DNA from: UBA817 sp049889215
Lineage (GTDB): Bacteria; Margulisbacteria; Marinamargulisbacteria; UBA817
Length of the DNA: 57,617 nucleotides
Assembly (NCBI GenBank): GCA_049889215.1
Contig: JBMHDV010000003.1
Span: forward strand, 1-57,617
Reading direction: 5' to 3'
Positions 8,001 to 16,700 of the stretch are shown piece after piece. Under the pieces are notes generated by a model. That model ran no database searches. It was not told the DNA's origin and saw only the letters and a list, made by a program, of their open reading frames with translations. Positions within the stretch are counted from its first letter, which is position 1. Each line of letters opens with the position of its first letter. The position numbers and the translations under genes were made by a program.

Positions 8001-9954
8001 GGTATTCTAGCTGATAATAGTCATCGATGGAAACATGGATGGGATTAAGCATTGCAACATTTATGTAGTAATAAAGTGTTTCGATACTAAAAGGAATATA
8101 TTGATTAGGTTCTAAGCTAATTAAATGATTAATTTCTTCAGGGAAAAAATAGGTGAATAACTGAGCTAAGTTTTCATCTAACTTAAATTGCACGGGGCCT
8201 TCCATCGAAAAGAGCTGAAGGTTTCCATCAGTATCTTTAGAAATATAGTGATGCGCTAAAACATCGACAATCTCGTTACTATAATGAAATATTAAATGGG
8301 AGGATGTTGGAAATGTTTGCGTTAAATTAACAATGAATTTGTTGTTTAAAAACGACGCGTTAAACACATGAAGTTGTTTATTTTTATGTTTACGAATAAG
8401 AATTTTTTTTTGGTTGTCGTTTAAATATTTGTTTTTATATATTTCGTCATCTGTTTTCCAACGGTCACTGAGTTCTTTGCTTTGCTCAACAATCACATAA
8501 GTCAGTTTATTTTTAAATAAATCGAATAATTCCTGATCATTACCCTGATCAATTATTTTATGGCTCTCAAGCTGTTCAAAAAATGTCGTCATAAAAAGCC
8601 CTAATCCAGCCCCGCCTTCTATCAATGTTGGTGTAAGCTTTGGCGTTATCTTAAACTCTCTGAACATCATTGTAATCAATTCTTTCGCCTTTGCTTGAGC
8701 TGTTTTTTCATCAGTCGCATCGGTTTTAAATCCCCATGTGTCTTCGCGGACACCAGTATCATAGTGACCAGTTAACATTCTCCTCATTAAGTCTGCAGGG
8801 TGATCTTTTCTCATGCCCAAACATTGATTAATGTGTGCTTCTAATCTTTTAAGTTGAGTTTGTTTAAGCTCCAAATCACAACGTTTTATTGGGAGTGGTG
8901 TTGAGCGACGTTGTAGAGTTAAAATGACCCATTCTCGAATACGTTTATGTTTGATTTTAAGTAGTGTTAATAATAATTGTGAACTTGAAAATAAATTCTC
9001 AGAAAAAATAAGTTGTTTTTGTGATTCTAGAATAGCAATACTTGTTGATGCATCTGCATGTCGAGTATGCAACAATCCCGATATGCAATTTGAATAGTAT
9101 TTTCCACTGATGAGTAATAAGCCTTCGGTCAACTTTAATTTCGTTTGAGGATGTAATTGGTCATTACATAATAGCTTATGATAAAACTCATTAAAATATT
9201 GAGTTAAAAACACCTTTATTTCAGGTACGTTTTTAAATGACCTAAACGTACGAAGGATCTTATCTTTATTTAATTGCGCATCTTTAGGCGTAGCGGAATA
9301 TAAACATAGGTTTAATAATGAAAATGAGATTTTATTAATAAGTTTTTGACAGCTACTCATATGCTCAAATGTCGCCGAGTAGCATTGAAGAAATAATTCA
9401 ATTTCATTTCTACTAAATAAAAGTATAGAGTCAATTAAATTAGTAGGGAATGGACTCAATTCATTCGTTTCATTTAATGTTTTAGCTAATTTAATGACGG
9501 GTTCTTTAAATGCATCTTGCTCAAATGGAAGTAAAAAGTAATTGTGCACAATTTTACTTTTTTCATGTGCAGATAATTGGCTTGAGTATTGTATCATTTT
9601 ATTAAAAAAATAACGGGTTAGTAAAATAAGTTCATTTTGAATTAGATATTCTTTTATGTGTAAGTCGTTGATTAATCCCATACCATCTTTAAATAAATCT
9701 TCACTTTGTTTAAATGTGATATCTATTTCATCAAAGTTTGGTTGCAATGATGTCCATAAAGTAGCAAGTGTAACTATACTGGTTTGTGCACAATTGAATG
9801 TTGATTTATGAATTAACTGTCTGGTTGAGTGTAATTGTGTTTTTAATTTTTTGACTGGATTATTTGTATAGCGGACTCGCTTTGTAATTGGCCCCGAACT
9901 AGTTGGTGCGGGACGTTTGAAATTCGATAAATTTATAATAGATTGTGTTTGCAT
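5035..9954 (-). CDS. Giant protein (1639 aa) with an embedded MidA/NDUFAF7-like methyltransferase region
   Basis: The protein is mostly helical, rich in Lys, Asn and Leu, with no membrane segment or signal peptide that I can see. Residues about 385-715 resemble the SAM-dependent methyltransferase family of MidA/NDUFAF7 (DUF185): the SAM loop IEGGAGLGLF (445-454), an acidic strand end YVIVEQSKEL (486-495) like the family's VE-x-S-x-x-L, the SNEIVDVL motif (559-566) like the family's NE-x-x-D, and a late SLRTY (676-680) like the GTLRxY element. The basic N-terminus (KRPAP at 13-17, TKRVRY at 24-29, KKLK at 35-38) resembles a nuclear localisation signal. Flanking domains are unknown to me. The 29-bp gap after the 1184-codon gene suggests co-transcription. 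Role in the cell is unknown; a secreted host-directed protein is inference. Confidence 0.8.
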   Translation of the reverse strand: MQTQSIINLSNFKRPAPTSSGPITKRVRYTNNPVKKLKTQLHSTRQLIHKSTFNCAQTSIVTLATLWTSLQPNFDEIDITFKQSEDLFKDGMGLINDLHIKEYLIQNELILLTRYFFNKMIQYSSQLSAHEKSKIVHNYFLLPFEQDAFKEPVIKLAKTLNETNELSPFPTNLIDSILLFSRNEIELFLQCYSATFEHMSSCQKLINKISFSLLNLCLYSATPKDAQLNKDKILRTFRSFKNVPEIKVFLTQYFNEFYHKLLCNDQLHPQTKLKLTEGLLLISGKYYSNCISGLLHTRHADASTSIAILESQKQLIFSENLFSSSQLLLTLLKIKHKRIREWVILTLQRRSTPLPIKRCDLELKQTQLKRLEAHINQCLGMRKDHPADLMRRMLTGHYDTGVREDTWGFKTDATDEKTAQAKAKELITMMFREFKITPKLTPTLIEGGAGLGLFMTTFFEQLESHKIIDQGNDQELFDLFKNKLTYVIVEQSKELSDRWKTDDEIYKNKYLNDNQKKILIRKHKNKQLHVFNASFLNNKFIVNLTQTFPTSSHLIFHYSNEIVDVLAHHYISKDTDGNLQLFSMEGPVQFKLDENLAQLFTYFFPEEINHLISLEPNQYIPFSIETLYYYINVAMLNPIHVSIDDYYQLEYLKDCNESSLPNKLSMAQLIATKPVSLRTYCAKDSTELQNQPGYKSTALFLTEKILKQHCKFILEHPSKDVTLCPKPPLRYFNTGNYKYSPAQTTIDNNGQVEFTQISDSFTHYDPDAFHLRRLIELYHNFVDVETLFQTNATLPESFINKVFQASLRHIPQKELLIYKTFEGHTLMLTLKAQLISFYKKKSTMLFSKFNVLFHLFDEFCSTQEQVDKYKAFIQRTFQPEKAQYFQRMCDFIFNIPDILKLHLTQGVNDINIIDDEEFSKLVLAQKEFHNLFSDYFLDASQKLYVWSNQTSTDLNEYFKKQTALLAILQSSDNEYLNDIKLLTELNKKTVKELISGKLQLKTKNQLLSNYKIANITITHILKHGLINALTPKQFCTFYFQLTKSYTSKTFFELCLYLAFYTLHSMMNLDKKNRIHYATTIVEGAFNRNFSYSDVASSLKKFQSLTFLNIVYPIAMKKFKTEEANQGILKACLLRDIHILSSNAISLADDVQPNNDIIQQQMLRINMIIKCTQNFPDLKIDIYRVITQNLNSHFQHHMNNHHLNDFNDILLYFYSSLTLKIANLELESKESEFDEISNKLRTIFNDPFILNGLKRSFREPYDVFKKTRSFLDYLINFTLKKCLKRTAPILKRNKLTPKYENELKTKLETIGECLATIKHIKSSLNTPNLISHKGLNNIKMIETLSIQINNYLLFNDAAKKILKRTPSQNIDLYLDRLVHALTYPKLNNSNKLLLDKIYNKLRDLKAHCQQKFPNEDKKSFLKEDKIILNDCLFLVKLHKNINRIRSPLLKMMQREYLNKQFPELVKKFTNNSRLSNAFRYITTYYLNDLLLNYTVKMLNRIEQAPTYGPIIEESGRLVDQFSNDYKELSNEIELYTHAVQTLQRIPNHKIDPTPFEKMKNNIVNLKIRIIKQITQHIHSKKQLAEVAMRLYPIQLCNTVIFPNSIGPIINGYINEKTCLENYLFSESDKKLFHRFLGIST
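7810..8802 (-). other. MidA/NDUFAF7-like methyltransferase region inside the giant protein
   Basis: These bases code residues 385-715 of the 1639-residue protein. In order they hold GHYDTG...TWGFKTDATDE (position of the family's N-terminal substrate loop), E-G-G-A-G-L-G (SAM binding), V-I-V-E-Q-S-K-E-L, S-N-E-I-V-D-V-L, the short segment SIDDYYQLEY, and V-S-L-R-T-Y followed by PGYKSTALF. The order and spacing follow the DUF185 family. Assignment is by eye; a profile search would settle it. In eukaryotes NDUFAF7 methylates an arginine of mitochondrial complex I. Confidence 0.55.
9841..9915 (-). other. Basic NLS-like segment near the N-terminus of the 1639-residue protein
   Basis: Residues 14-38 carry three Lys/Arg clusters (KR, KRVR, KKLK) separated by Pro, Ser and Thr-rich linkers. 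The arrangement resembles a bipartite nuclear localisation signal. Short basic clusters occur by chance, so the value lies in recurrence across neighbouring non-housekeeping genes. Confidence 0.35.
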
Positions 9955-9983
9955 TTAATAGTTGCCTAAACCGGTATCCGTAA

Positions 9984-12900
9984 TTAGTTAACAAAAAACT
10001 TCTGTAATAATGTTAGTTGATCTAGTCGATTGTCACCAGTGGGTATTGATTCAATATATTGCTTAAGAAACGTGTTTAATAAAAAAAGGAAATTATCTTC
10101 AGAGGTGCTGGGAAGTTTTGAAATAAACGGCACTAAAAAACTAGCGTCTTGATTAAGCTTTTTCTTAAACCAATCAAGTTTGAAAAGATGCTTTTCGTTA
10201 TTATTAGCTGTGGTATTTCCAAAGATTGTGTCACATTGATCATACAGTTCTATTATTTCAATGATATTATACTCGACATAAGATATCTGAGTTGCTGCAG
10301 GTTGTGGAGTGTAATCTGCTTTAAATTGGTCTATAGAGTGCATCGTAAATGCGATTAAAAAATCATCGATGATTTTTTTATTACAATTTGAATCACGATA
10401 AAGGCAATTAATTAAGAATTCTCTTCCTCTTACTTCAATCGAAGGTGGAGAAAAAAAGGTCGAATTACTTGCTGTGGCCATTGACTCTTGGCGCAATGTG
10501 GGGGATTGGTTTACTTGTGTGGTTGAGGTATCAGACTCGATTTGTTTTCGTTTGCCTAAAATAGAGATCGATGGATCACCTTGAGGTTTAATCGTTTGTC
10601 GACGAATACAAGAATTAGAGTTATTCGATGGGTAGGTTTTGGCAAGTTGTTCAGCTGTGTTATTCGTGGTTGTGTTAGCAGGCGTTTGATCCACATTGTT
10701 TCGGGAATTCAAAGCTAATAAAGTTTGAGCTATGTCTAGACTTGTTTCTTGATTTTCAACCTGTGTTGATTCAGTTTCGCTTTGCAGTATAGCTGTATCG
10801 ACATTTTTGCTTAAGTTTGTTTCCCGTATCGGGGCAGATTCATGATGAATTATTTCAGGTGGGGTATCTATAGTGATGGGCGGCATTTGATCAGTCATTA
10901 GAGGTTGCTGTCTTGTTACGCCATTCGTTGATTCTCTGCGAGAATTTGGATTGATAAAATGAGTAATTAGTGCATGGTTAGCAGCTGGATGGCTTTGATC
11001 AATTGAGAATTGCTTAATAATAGGTTCGGACGTATTGTTCACAGGTGCTTGGTTTTCATCAACGTCGGTATTTTCCGCTGACTCTCCAAGGTTTAATGTT
11101 GATGTTGCTTTTAAATAAACTTCTTTTTTAATAACACTAAGGCCATTTTTTAAAGATTCTAAACAATTTATTATGGCCATAATGTCACGCTTTACAGTAT
11201 TGCTTTGATAGTCAATTAATTTTAGAATTGTGGACAATTCCTGTAACGAATACCCTTGCCTTATAAATAATGTTTCTAAATGATCAATGTAAAATGATGA
11301 TCTTGGATCAAGTTTTAGAATAAAAAAACAGATATTCAGCTGTTTGAGATTCCTTAAATCATGGCTTTTTTTATGGATGTTTGGTGTTTTTGTTAAGTTG
11401 TTAAATATTTTTATGATTTCAGTTACCACGTGTGAGTGTCGTTGTTCAGCCATTTTTTTGAGAAGATGTGTTTGTTTCTCAATAAGTTGATTATAAGTAT
11501 CCATTGACTTAATTTGGTTATATGACTGATCTTTACAATTAGACACAATATGACGTAGATAATAAAGCTGTAAAAAATTCACATACCCTGCAGGTCGAAC
11601 TGCGGAAGCAGTTTGTAATTGTTGAGTGATATAAGCCATGTGTGCCTGAGTATATTTTATAAAAAATAAATGAGCATTTATATGATCTTGTAAAAGAATG
11701 GATTCATTATTTAAAGTAAAAGCATCCATACCAGCACCTACTGTATATATGAGTAAATCTTCTTCTCGAGTTTCTTTATTTAGGAGGAATTTTGAAATTT
11801 GTTCATATGTAAGTTTACTTAAAGAATTAAAAAGAGTTTGTTGAAAACGCGCTAAACTGGCTGTGATTTCTTTATAATTCTTGTTTTTATCTGATTTGCT
11901 TTCACTGTAGAGTGACTTTTTACCCTTCAAAACAGCCGCTTTTTCATTGTCTAAATAGGTTCGCTGATGATAAAGAATTAATTCAATCGTATTCAAGCTG
12001 ATACTTTGCGATTCCAATGCGATTGCATTGGGTTGGTTTTTTTCTAGTAATTTTGCCAGAAAGTTATCCAAGAGTGTTTCTAGTAATGCGAAATTTAATT
12101 TGTCTGAGGAATCAAAATAATTGAAAATTACACGATCTAAACAGTTATCATCATTGGGGCGTATATGAGACAAGCTTGCCTGCAGAATTATATTAATCGG
12201 ATGTTCTAAAGAACTGAATTCTGATGAAATAAACTCAGCTGTCATCTTGTTAAACAAATTAACTATAAGTTTGCGTATAAATGGTTTATCATCCGTGCAT
12301 GAAAGGATTGACTTCAATAAACTCATCGCTTGATCGGGGGTCAAACGATTTAAAACGGTAGAGTTGTTATTGAATAGTAATTGATTTACTTTCAATAAAT
12401 CTTGTTTAGAAAGTGAAAATAATGGGCCGGATTTATGGGTGCATGAAAATAAAAACCATTCAATTATTGAAAATCCTTCACTATCCTTTAGCGTTAATTT
12501 ATTTTGGTGTACAAACTCAAACATCGATTGATCTAACTGCTCTAACAAAAATGGCACACATTTGGTCCACCAAAACTCATTTCCATTGAAAGTGAAGTTT
12601 TTAATGGCAGATATTATTGTCTTATCTTCATAAAAACTAATAATGAAAGTTTGAATGAGTTTTTTATATGAATCAAAGGTGTCTTCATTAACGTTATTAT
12701 TAACAACTTGCCAAAATGGCTTTAGGTGTGAATTAAACTTAGTCGTTGTATTAAAGAAACTTGATTTAAATACATGATGGTTCTTTAAGAAGTAGGGGAT
12801 AAGATCATCCCAAAAAAATAATCGATACTCATCAATTTCGCTATTAAAAAACGAACAGGCAATAGAAAAAAGTTTGACAAGAGCTGAGCTATTGGTTTGT

Positions 12901-13538
12901 AAGCCTGGGATTTGATTGTTTTGATTAATTTGGGTAATAAATAGGTTTTTTGTGAACGCTAGAACTTCGTTTAGAAACTGATCCGTCTGATCACTAAATT
13001 TGTTTTCGCATTCATTTTCAATCCAAACAAGTGTGTTTAGTGTATGGTCAATGAATTTATGTAAGTCAACAACAAAAATTGGTTCTCTAGATAGCATTAC
13101 AGTGGTGGTTTTTTCAAATCTCAAAAATAGGCGAATATTTGCTTTTGATGCATTTTGATTCTGTTGTTCAAAACAAATAATTGGCTGACACGGTACGTTA
13201 AGGTGAGTTGTACCAGATTTAATTTTAAGGAGACAGTTTTCATAAAAAAACGATGGTTGTTTTATTTCATACAGGTAGGCCCGATCTCCATTTATTTTAC
13301 CTATATTTGAAAAGGTTCTAATGTAATTCAAGACTTCTTTTGCAGTTGTTGAAGCCACCAGATAAGTATTTAGTGAAACTAAGCGTAGCCGATCTGATGC
13401 GAATGAGATCTTTTCAAGTATCGGTTTTGGCATTAGGTGCAAGTCTGTTATGTCAATTACGTTGTTTGATGAACCTGTTTGTGCACGACCAGGTAGACGA
13501 CCCGCTGATAAGTTATAATTAATTTGATTGGTTAACAT
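9984..13538 (-). CDS. Giant protein of unknown function (1184 aa)
   Basis: I recognise no enzyme or repeat family. The first ~810 residues look helical and globular, rich in Asn, Leu, Phe and Lys; residues about 812-1037 are a low-complexity, probably disordered stretch rich in Ser, Thr, Asn, Gln and Pro; a final ~145 residues look folded again. Inside the disordered part lies LGKRKQIESD (about 993-1003), a monopartite NLS-like cluster very like LGKRKRKEASGS at the end of the MORN-like protein at 21032-22405. Start ATG is preceded by aagga eight bases upstream. A 185-bp gap to the upstream 1145-codon gene could hold its own promoter, while the downstream 1639-codon gene begins 29 bp after its stop. 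AT-rich composition sets it apart from the dap and hem genes. Function unknown. Confidence 0.75.
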   Translation of the reverse strand: MLTNQINYNLSAGRLPGRAQTGSSNNVIDITDLHLMPKPILEKISFASDRLRLVSLNTYLVASTTAKEVLNYIRTFSNIGKINGDRAYLYEIKQPSFFYENCLLKIKSGTTHLNVPCQPIICFEQQNQNASKANIRLFLRFEKTTTVMLSREPIFVVDLHKFIDHTLNTLVWIENECENKFSDQTDQFLNEVLAFTKNLFITQINQNNQIPGLQTNSSALVKLFSIACSFFNSEIDEYRLFFWDDLIPYFLKNHHVFKSSFFNTTTKFNSHLKPFWQVVNNNVNEDTFDSYKKLIQTFIISFYEDKTIISAIKNFTFNGNEFWWTKCVPFLLEQLDQSMFEFVHQNKLTLKDSEGFSIIEWFLFSCTHKSGPLFSLSKQDLLKVNQLLFNNNSTVLNRLTPDQAMSLLKSILSCTDDKPFIRKLIVNLFNKMTAEFISSEFSSLEHPINIILQASLSHIRPNDDNCLDRVIFNYFDSSDKLNFALLETLLDNFLAKLLEKNQPNAIALESQSISLNTIELILYHQRTYLDNEKAAVLKGKKSLYSESKSDKNKNYKEITASLARFQQTLFNSLSKLTYEQISKFLLNKETREEDLLIYTVGAGMDAFTLNNESILLQDHINAHLFFIKYTQAHMAYITQQLQTASAVRPAGYVNFLQLYYLRHIVSNCKDQSYNQIKSMDTYNQLIEKQTHLLKKMAEQRHSHVVTEIIKIFNNLTKTPNIHKKSHDLRNLKQLNICFFILKLDPRSSFYIDHLETLFIRQGYSLQELSTILKLIDYQSNTVKRDIMAIINCLESLKNGLSVIKKEVYLKATSTLNLGESAENTDVDENQAPVNNTSEPIIKQFSIDQSHPAANHALITHFINPNSRRESTNGVTRQQPLMTDQMPPITIDTPPEIIHHESAPIRETNLSKNVDTAILQSETESTQVENQETSLDIAQTLLALNSRNNVDQTPANTTTNNTAEQLAKTYPSNNSNSCIRRQTIKPQGDPSISILGKRKQIESDTSTTQVNQSPTLRQESMATASNSTFFSPPSIEVRGREFLINCLYRDSNCNKKIIDDFLIAFTMHSIDQFKADYTPQPAATQISYVEYNIIEIIELYDQCDTIFGNTTANNNEKHLFKLDWFKKKLNQDASFLVPFISKLPSTSEDNFLFLLNTFLKQYIESIPTGDNRLDQLTLLQKFFVN

Positions 13539-13723
13539 CGCACAATTCCTTACAATGAATAAACTAACATAAAGGTTCCCTATTTTGAATAATTTAACTA
13601 AAAAAATATTCTTTTATAGATAAGAATTTACGTTCAATATCATTAAATAAGATGAAACGGATTAGGTGCATGCAAACGTATCAGTATCAATTTATGGATA
13701 GATTCTGTTGTTTGTTAAGGTAT

Positions 13724-16700
13724 TTAAGATGAAGGTTTAATACGTTGTGTGGCATACTTAAAAATCGTACTAATTTTTAAAAGAGGTGCATTAACTGGTT
13801 GTCTGTCCGGGTTAAGCGACGTACTAAATTTGAAACAAAATTTCTTTTTTTCAAAATCATAAAATGGATGACTTGCCGAAATTGTATGATTCTCCAGAGT
13901 GAGTTTTATACCGTCTTTGATTTTATCCCAATATGTCGAAAAGCTCATTCCTGGATGTGTTTCTTTTAGCTTTGAAGAAACCAAATTATACGCGTCTATC
14001 ATTTTGTTGATATCCGATTGGAATTCGCTTAAGTCCTTTCCCATATCAATGCTTATATTCGAGTGATCCGCCTTATAACTACTATAGTGAAATCGTTGAG
14101 GAACAGCATTTTCCAAATTAAAACATGGGTACCGAATATCAAAAACCAAGCTGGAAGAAAAATTTGCTATATTCAATATTTCAAATTCTGGAGAATGGTC
14201 GTTTATTTTTACACGAATTTTAGAGTTAGCTTTTAATACTAAATCGAAAATATCTGTGGCTGGAATATTTAAGGTTGTTTTAAAAAAATTAAAATAACTT
14301 GAGTAATAAAAGCTTTTTATTTTATGGTAAGATTGATTTGACACGCTGGACTTTAGATATTGATTGACCCATTCGTCATCAGCCTTAGTTGCATTGGTTA
14401 ACCATTTTTTTTCAGTTTTTTTAAATTCTTCCATAAGGTTTTCAATAGTGTAATTTTGATTCGTTGTTTTTATCAGAAGATTTCTGTTTTGATTGTAGAA
14501 TACAAACTTTTCACCAGGTATTATTTGAAAAAGTGTTGATTGTTTCATTATTTTTCCAAATTTAGAGGGAGTGTAGCGGTACCTATGGGTATGGTGATTA
14601 CGACATAAAAAAAGTGTGCAAAGAACATCCCGAGGAGCGTTTAAAGTATCCCTGAAAAATTTAAATGTATCAGATTCTATAAATCGCTTCATGCAACTGA
14701 ATTCTCTGCCTTGAATTTTTAATGTCAGTAATACCTTTGCTTCGTCGTTCGAAAACCCAACATGTTCAATAAGCCAGTCTTTTTCAGAATTATAGAGCTG
14801 TTTAATTTCAGGAAATGACATTGTTGATTCTTGGTCGTTTTTAACTTTAAATGAGTTGTTTCCTAAATATGCGATTTTAATGCCTGGCAGAAGTTGAAAG
14901 TATGTCTTGTCATCATAACAACTGTTGATTAATGATGTTAGTTTAAGGTTCTTCAATTTCGATTCAGATGTTACTTGAGGGTCTTCTCCGTTTAGTATAT
15001 CAAGGAAAAATTTGTATTTGTCTGAACAAATAAAATCTTTAACTTTAGTATAATCATTTTCAGATAAACTGTTAAATAACGTAAAGGCTGAGTGTTCATT
15101 TATTTTTGAATGCGTAACAAACCATGACATTTCTTCTTTATAGAGTTTTTTTAAATCCTTAAAAGATAGTATGGTACCCGAATCTTGTATAAAGGCATTC
15201 TTATGAACATGTGCAATTCTAATACCTGGTAAGACATTCATGTAAGTATTCGGTGCGTAATGACTACGTAATAAGTTTTCAAGTTCCTCTTTTGATGAAT
15301 TAAACAAAAAAAAGCGGAATGTATCAGATTTAATAAAATCCTTTAGATCGTTGTATTTATCACAATCGTAAAACGGATAAACGTTAGATAATTCAGACAA
15401 AATTTGTTCTGCACGTGATCGTTCAATTCCGGCATGCTGAATCAGCCAGAGCTTTTCATTATTATATATTGATATAAACTCATCAAATGTAAGCTCTTTA
15501 TTATTAAGCAAAATCGAATCGTTACCCAATACAGTCACTAAACGACCTGGAAGAATATCAATAACCGAATATCGGTTATTGATTCGGTCGTTGGCTAAAA
15601 TTTTTAGCTTATAAATAGAGAGTACCTTTTTTGATAAAGAAAAAATTCTGGATTGAAAAAATGAAAACAGGCTTGAATAATTTTGGGGTTGGGTGGATTG
15701 AACTAAGCCTCTTGCTAAACGTTTTGACAACTTTAAATTTTCCATTATAACCTTAACTAGGTTTTCTTCATTTATCGGAACACCCCAACCAACACGGATT
15801 TTTTGGTGATTATGGCGGTCAAATTGCACATGATAAGTCATGGGGGTATTTTGTGCTGGGGAGGGCGATTTATTCGCAATATCTGAAGATGTTTGTATAC
15901 GTTTTCGTTTTTTTGATGAAGTGCTAGTGCTGGATGAAGAACCTTTACTTGATGAAGCGCCATGGTGTAATGATGGTGTACGGTTACCTGATAGTTGATT
16001 ATTAGAAGAGTTAGCTAACCTTAAGTGATTGTCATTACGACGAGTCATTATATTGAGTTGTTTTGTTTGTTCTGAAGCAAATGAAGTTGAAGCTAATACC
16101 TCTAGAGGGAATTTTTTCGGTAAATCACTAAGTTTACATTTATAAAACCTGTTTTGGATTGTAGTCCCATCCATGACTTGTGCTACTTTAAATTGTGCAA
16201 AAAGGTTATTGTTTATATCTATTATTATTGCACACATTTTATAAGCACTTTTTGAATGAGCGTAGTTGTATAATTGTTGACGTAAACTTTGATCAAAACG
16301 TTGGTCTTGAATCATTTTTTCAATACTTTCATGAAAACGTAATGTTGACTCATCGATATCACAGACCATCATTTTTTTAAGAGACGCCGTTATAGAACCC
16401 TGATAACTTATTCGACGATTAACCCAAATGGATGTGCGCATGCTATTTAGTTTTATGCCAAAATTTGTGAGTGGGCTACTGGATTCTTGTAAAGTGGTGA
16501 TACATAAAGATTTTAAAATTGTTGGTTCATCAATACTCATTGATTTCAAAAATGACGAAATTGTTTGCAATGGAAAATACTGAGTTAGAAATTTTTTAAG
16601 TTCATCTCTCGAAATAAGGTTTCTTGAAATCAATAACTTAAACAATTGATGTTGTTTTTGTTTTACGAGTTGGTGTAGAAAATTATGCCATTTTGATTGG

